Shown here piece by piece: positions 57,476 through 58,013 of a stretch of DNA of 58,013 bases; within the stretch, counting starts at the first letter, position 1; each line of letters opens with the position of its first letter. The stretch covers positions 1-58,013 of IMG/VR virus record IMGVR_UViG_3300025671_000073. One strand, given 5' to 3'. Origin of the DNA: a virus. The position numbers and the translations under genes were made by a program. The notes below the pieces were generated by a model, which was not told the DNA's origin, searched no databases, and saw only the letters and a program-made list of their open reading frames with translations.

Positions 57476-58013
57476 ATGCTCGGCTTCTCACCCATATCAG
57501 CCGCGACTCTAGGTGATGATAATGGAGGTGTGGCACCGGTACCAATCGAATCTAAGCATTATTTTGGACTTTTGATTGGTGGGCCTTTAGCCTCAGCGCC
57601 TCTAGCGGATGATGGGGTTGGCGCTGAGGGTGTAGTTGTTTCGCCGGTGGGCGTTGAAGCTACCGCCTCTCCGGGTTCCGTTACGGTCTCGGCCGACGCG
57701 AATGTTTCCCCTTCGGGTCTTGAAGCTACCGCCTCCCCGGGTTCCGTTACGGTCTCGACCGACGCGAATGTTTCGCCGACGGGTCTTGAAGCTACCGCCT
57801 CTCCGGGTTCCGTTACGGTCTCGGCCGACGCGAATGTTTCCCCTTCGGGTCTTGAAGCTACCGCCTCTCCGGGTTCCGTTACGGTCTCGGCCGACGCCAA
57901 CGCCAACGTAACGACGGGTCTTGAAGCTACCGCCTCTCCGGGTTCCGTTACGGTCTCGGCCGACGCGAATGTTTCCCCTTCGGGTCTTGAAGCTACCGCC
58001 TCTCCGGGTTCCG
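57476..58013 (+). CDS. Tandem-repeat tail protein, N-terminal part (continues at base 1)
   Basis: ATG 57476, three bases after the previous stop. The first 58 residues (MLGFSPISAATLGDDNGGVA, then HYFGLLIGGPLASAPL) are unique. Then repeats of about 22 residues begin (GVEATASPGSVTVSADANV) and run to the window end in open frame. It joins in frame to 1-773 if the molecule is circular. The unique start plus repeat shaft plus distinct DPDTNPDWT end fits a fibre or long tail-surface protein. Confidence 0.75.
   Translation, partial: MLGFSPISAATLGDDNGGVAPVPIESKHYFGLLIGGPLASAPLADDGVGAEGVVVSPVGVEATASPGSVTVSADANVSPSGLEATASPGSVTVSTDANVSPTGLEATASPGSVTVSADANVSPSGLEATASPGSVTVSADANANVTTGLEATASPGSVTVSADANVSPSGLEATASPGS
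57651..58013 (+). repeat. In-frame tandem repeat, 66-bp period, continues across window ends
   Basis: Five full units and one partial unit starting at about 57651, 57717, 57783, 57849, 57918 and 57984. These use CTCTCCGGGTTCCG more often than the left-end units, which use CTCCCCGGG, so the two sides have their own recent homogenisation. The true number of units between the two ends is unknown. Confidence 0.95.

Overview
The window looks like an essentially complete genome of a tailed double-stranded DNA bacteriophage, about 58 kb and GC-rich. Both ends lie inside the same tandem-repeat tail gene. Its reading frame stays open from 57476 to the right end and from the left end to 773, so the molecule is probably circular or circularly permuted and was opened in a repeat the assembly could not resolve. 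The structural set is a TerS/TerL terminase, an 834-residue portal, a major capsid protein with a scaffold and a GroES-like protein, SU10-type adaptors, a gp10-like nozzle protein and large ejection-type proteins. No sheath or tape measure was seen, which points to a short-tailed (podovirus-like) particle. Alphaproteobacterial aquatic hosts are a plausible guess from the overall protein style, but this is inference. No integrase, tRNA, CRISPR array or insertion sequence was found.

Layout. (1) 57476 to 12933 (plus strand, across the ends): repeat tail protein, fibre, nozzle, and four proteins likely packaged or ejected with the DNA. (2) 20882 down to 12934 (minus strand): a tightly overlapping replication and nucleotide operon with a coiled-coil protein, an SSB-like protein with an acidic tip, an archaeo-eukaryotic-type primase, an AlpA-like regulator, a UvrD-like helicase, dCMP deaminase, dATP/dGTP diphosphohydrolase, a PD-(D/E)XK nuclease and a family A DNA polymerase. 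(3) 20959-22878 (plus): SNF2-type helicase and small genes. (4) 23096-25098 (plus): lysis cassette (amidase, inner and outer spanins) followed by a secreted trypsin-like protease. (5) 25092-34279: mostly minus-strand small early genes, interrupted by a plus-strand HTH gene and by the small terminase subunit with an overlapping nuclease. (6) 34280-35514: a 1.2 kb region without convincing genes but full of inverted repeats. It holds an extended inverted repeat, a probable large structured RNA and a second compact RNA unit with its own promoter and terminator. (7) 35515-57472 (plus): packaging, capsid, adaptor and tail fibre genes.

How it fits together. Polymerase, primase, SSB and two helicases form a replication set without a DnaB-type helicase. 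The deaminase and diphosphohydrolase adjust nucleotide pools. TerS and TerL, 9 kb apart, would package DNA through the portal, while scaffold and co-chaperonin assist head assembly. Adaptors and nozzle close the head, and recombining fibre modules decide adsorption. Amidase plus spanins lyse a Gram-negative envelope. The most unusual content is the structured noncoding block at 34.3-35.5 kb and the roughly 17 copies of the 9-mer GGACCTTGG scattered through the genome.
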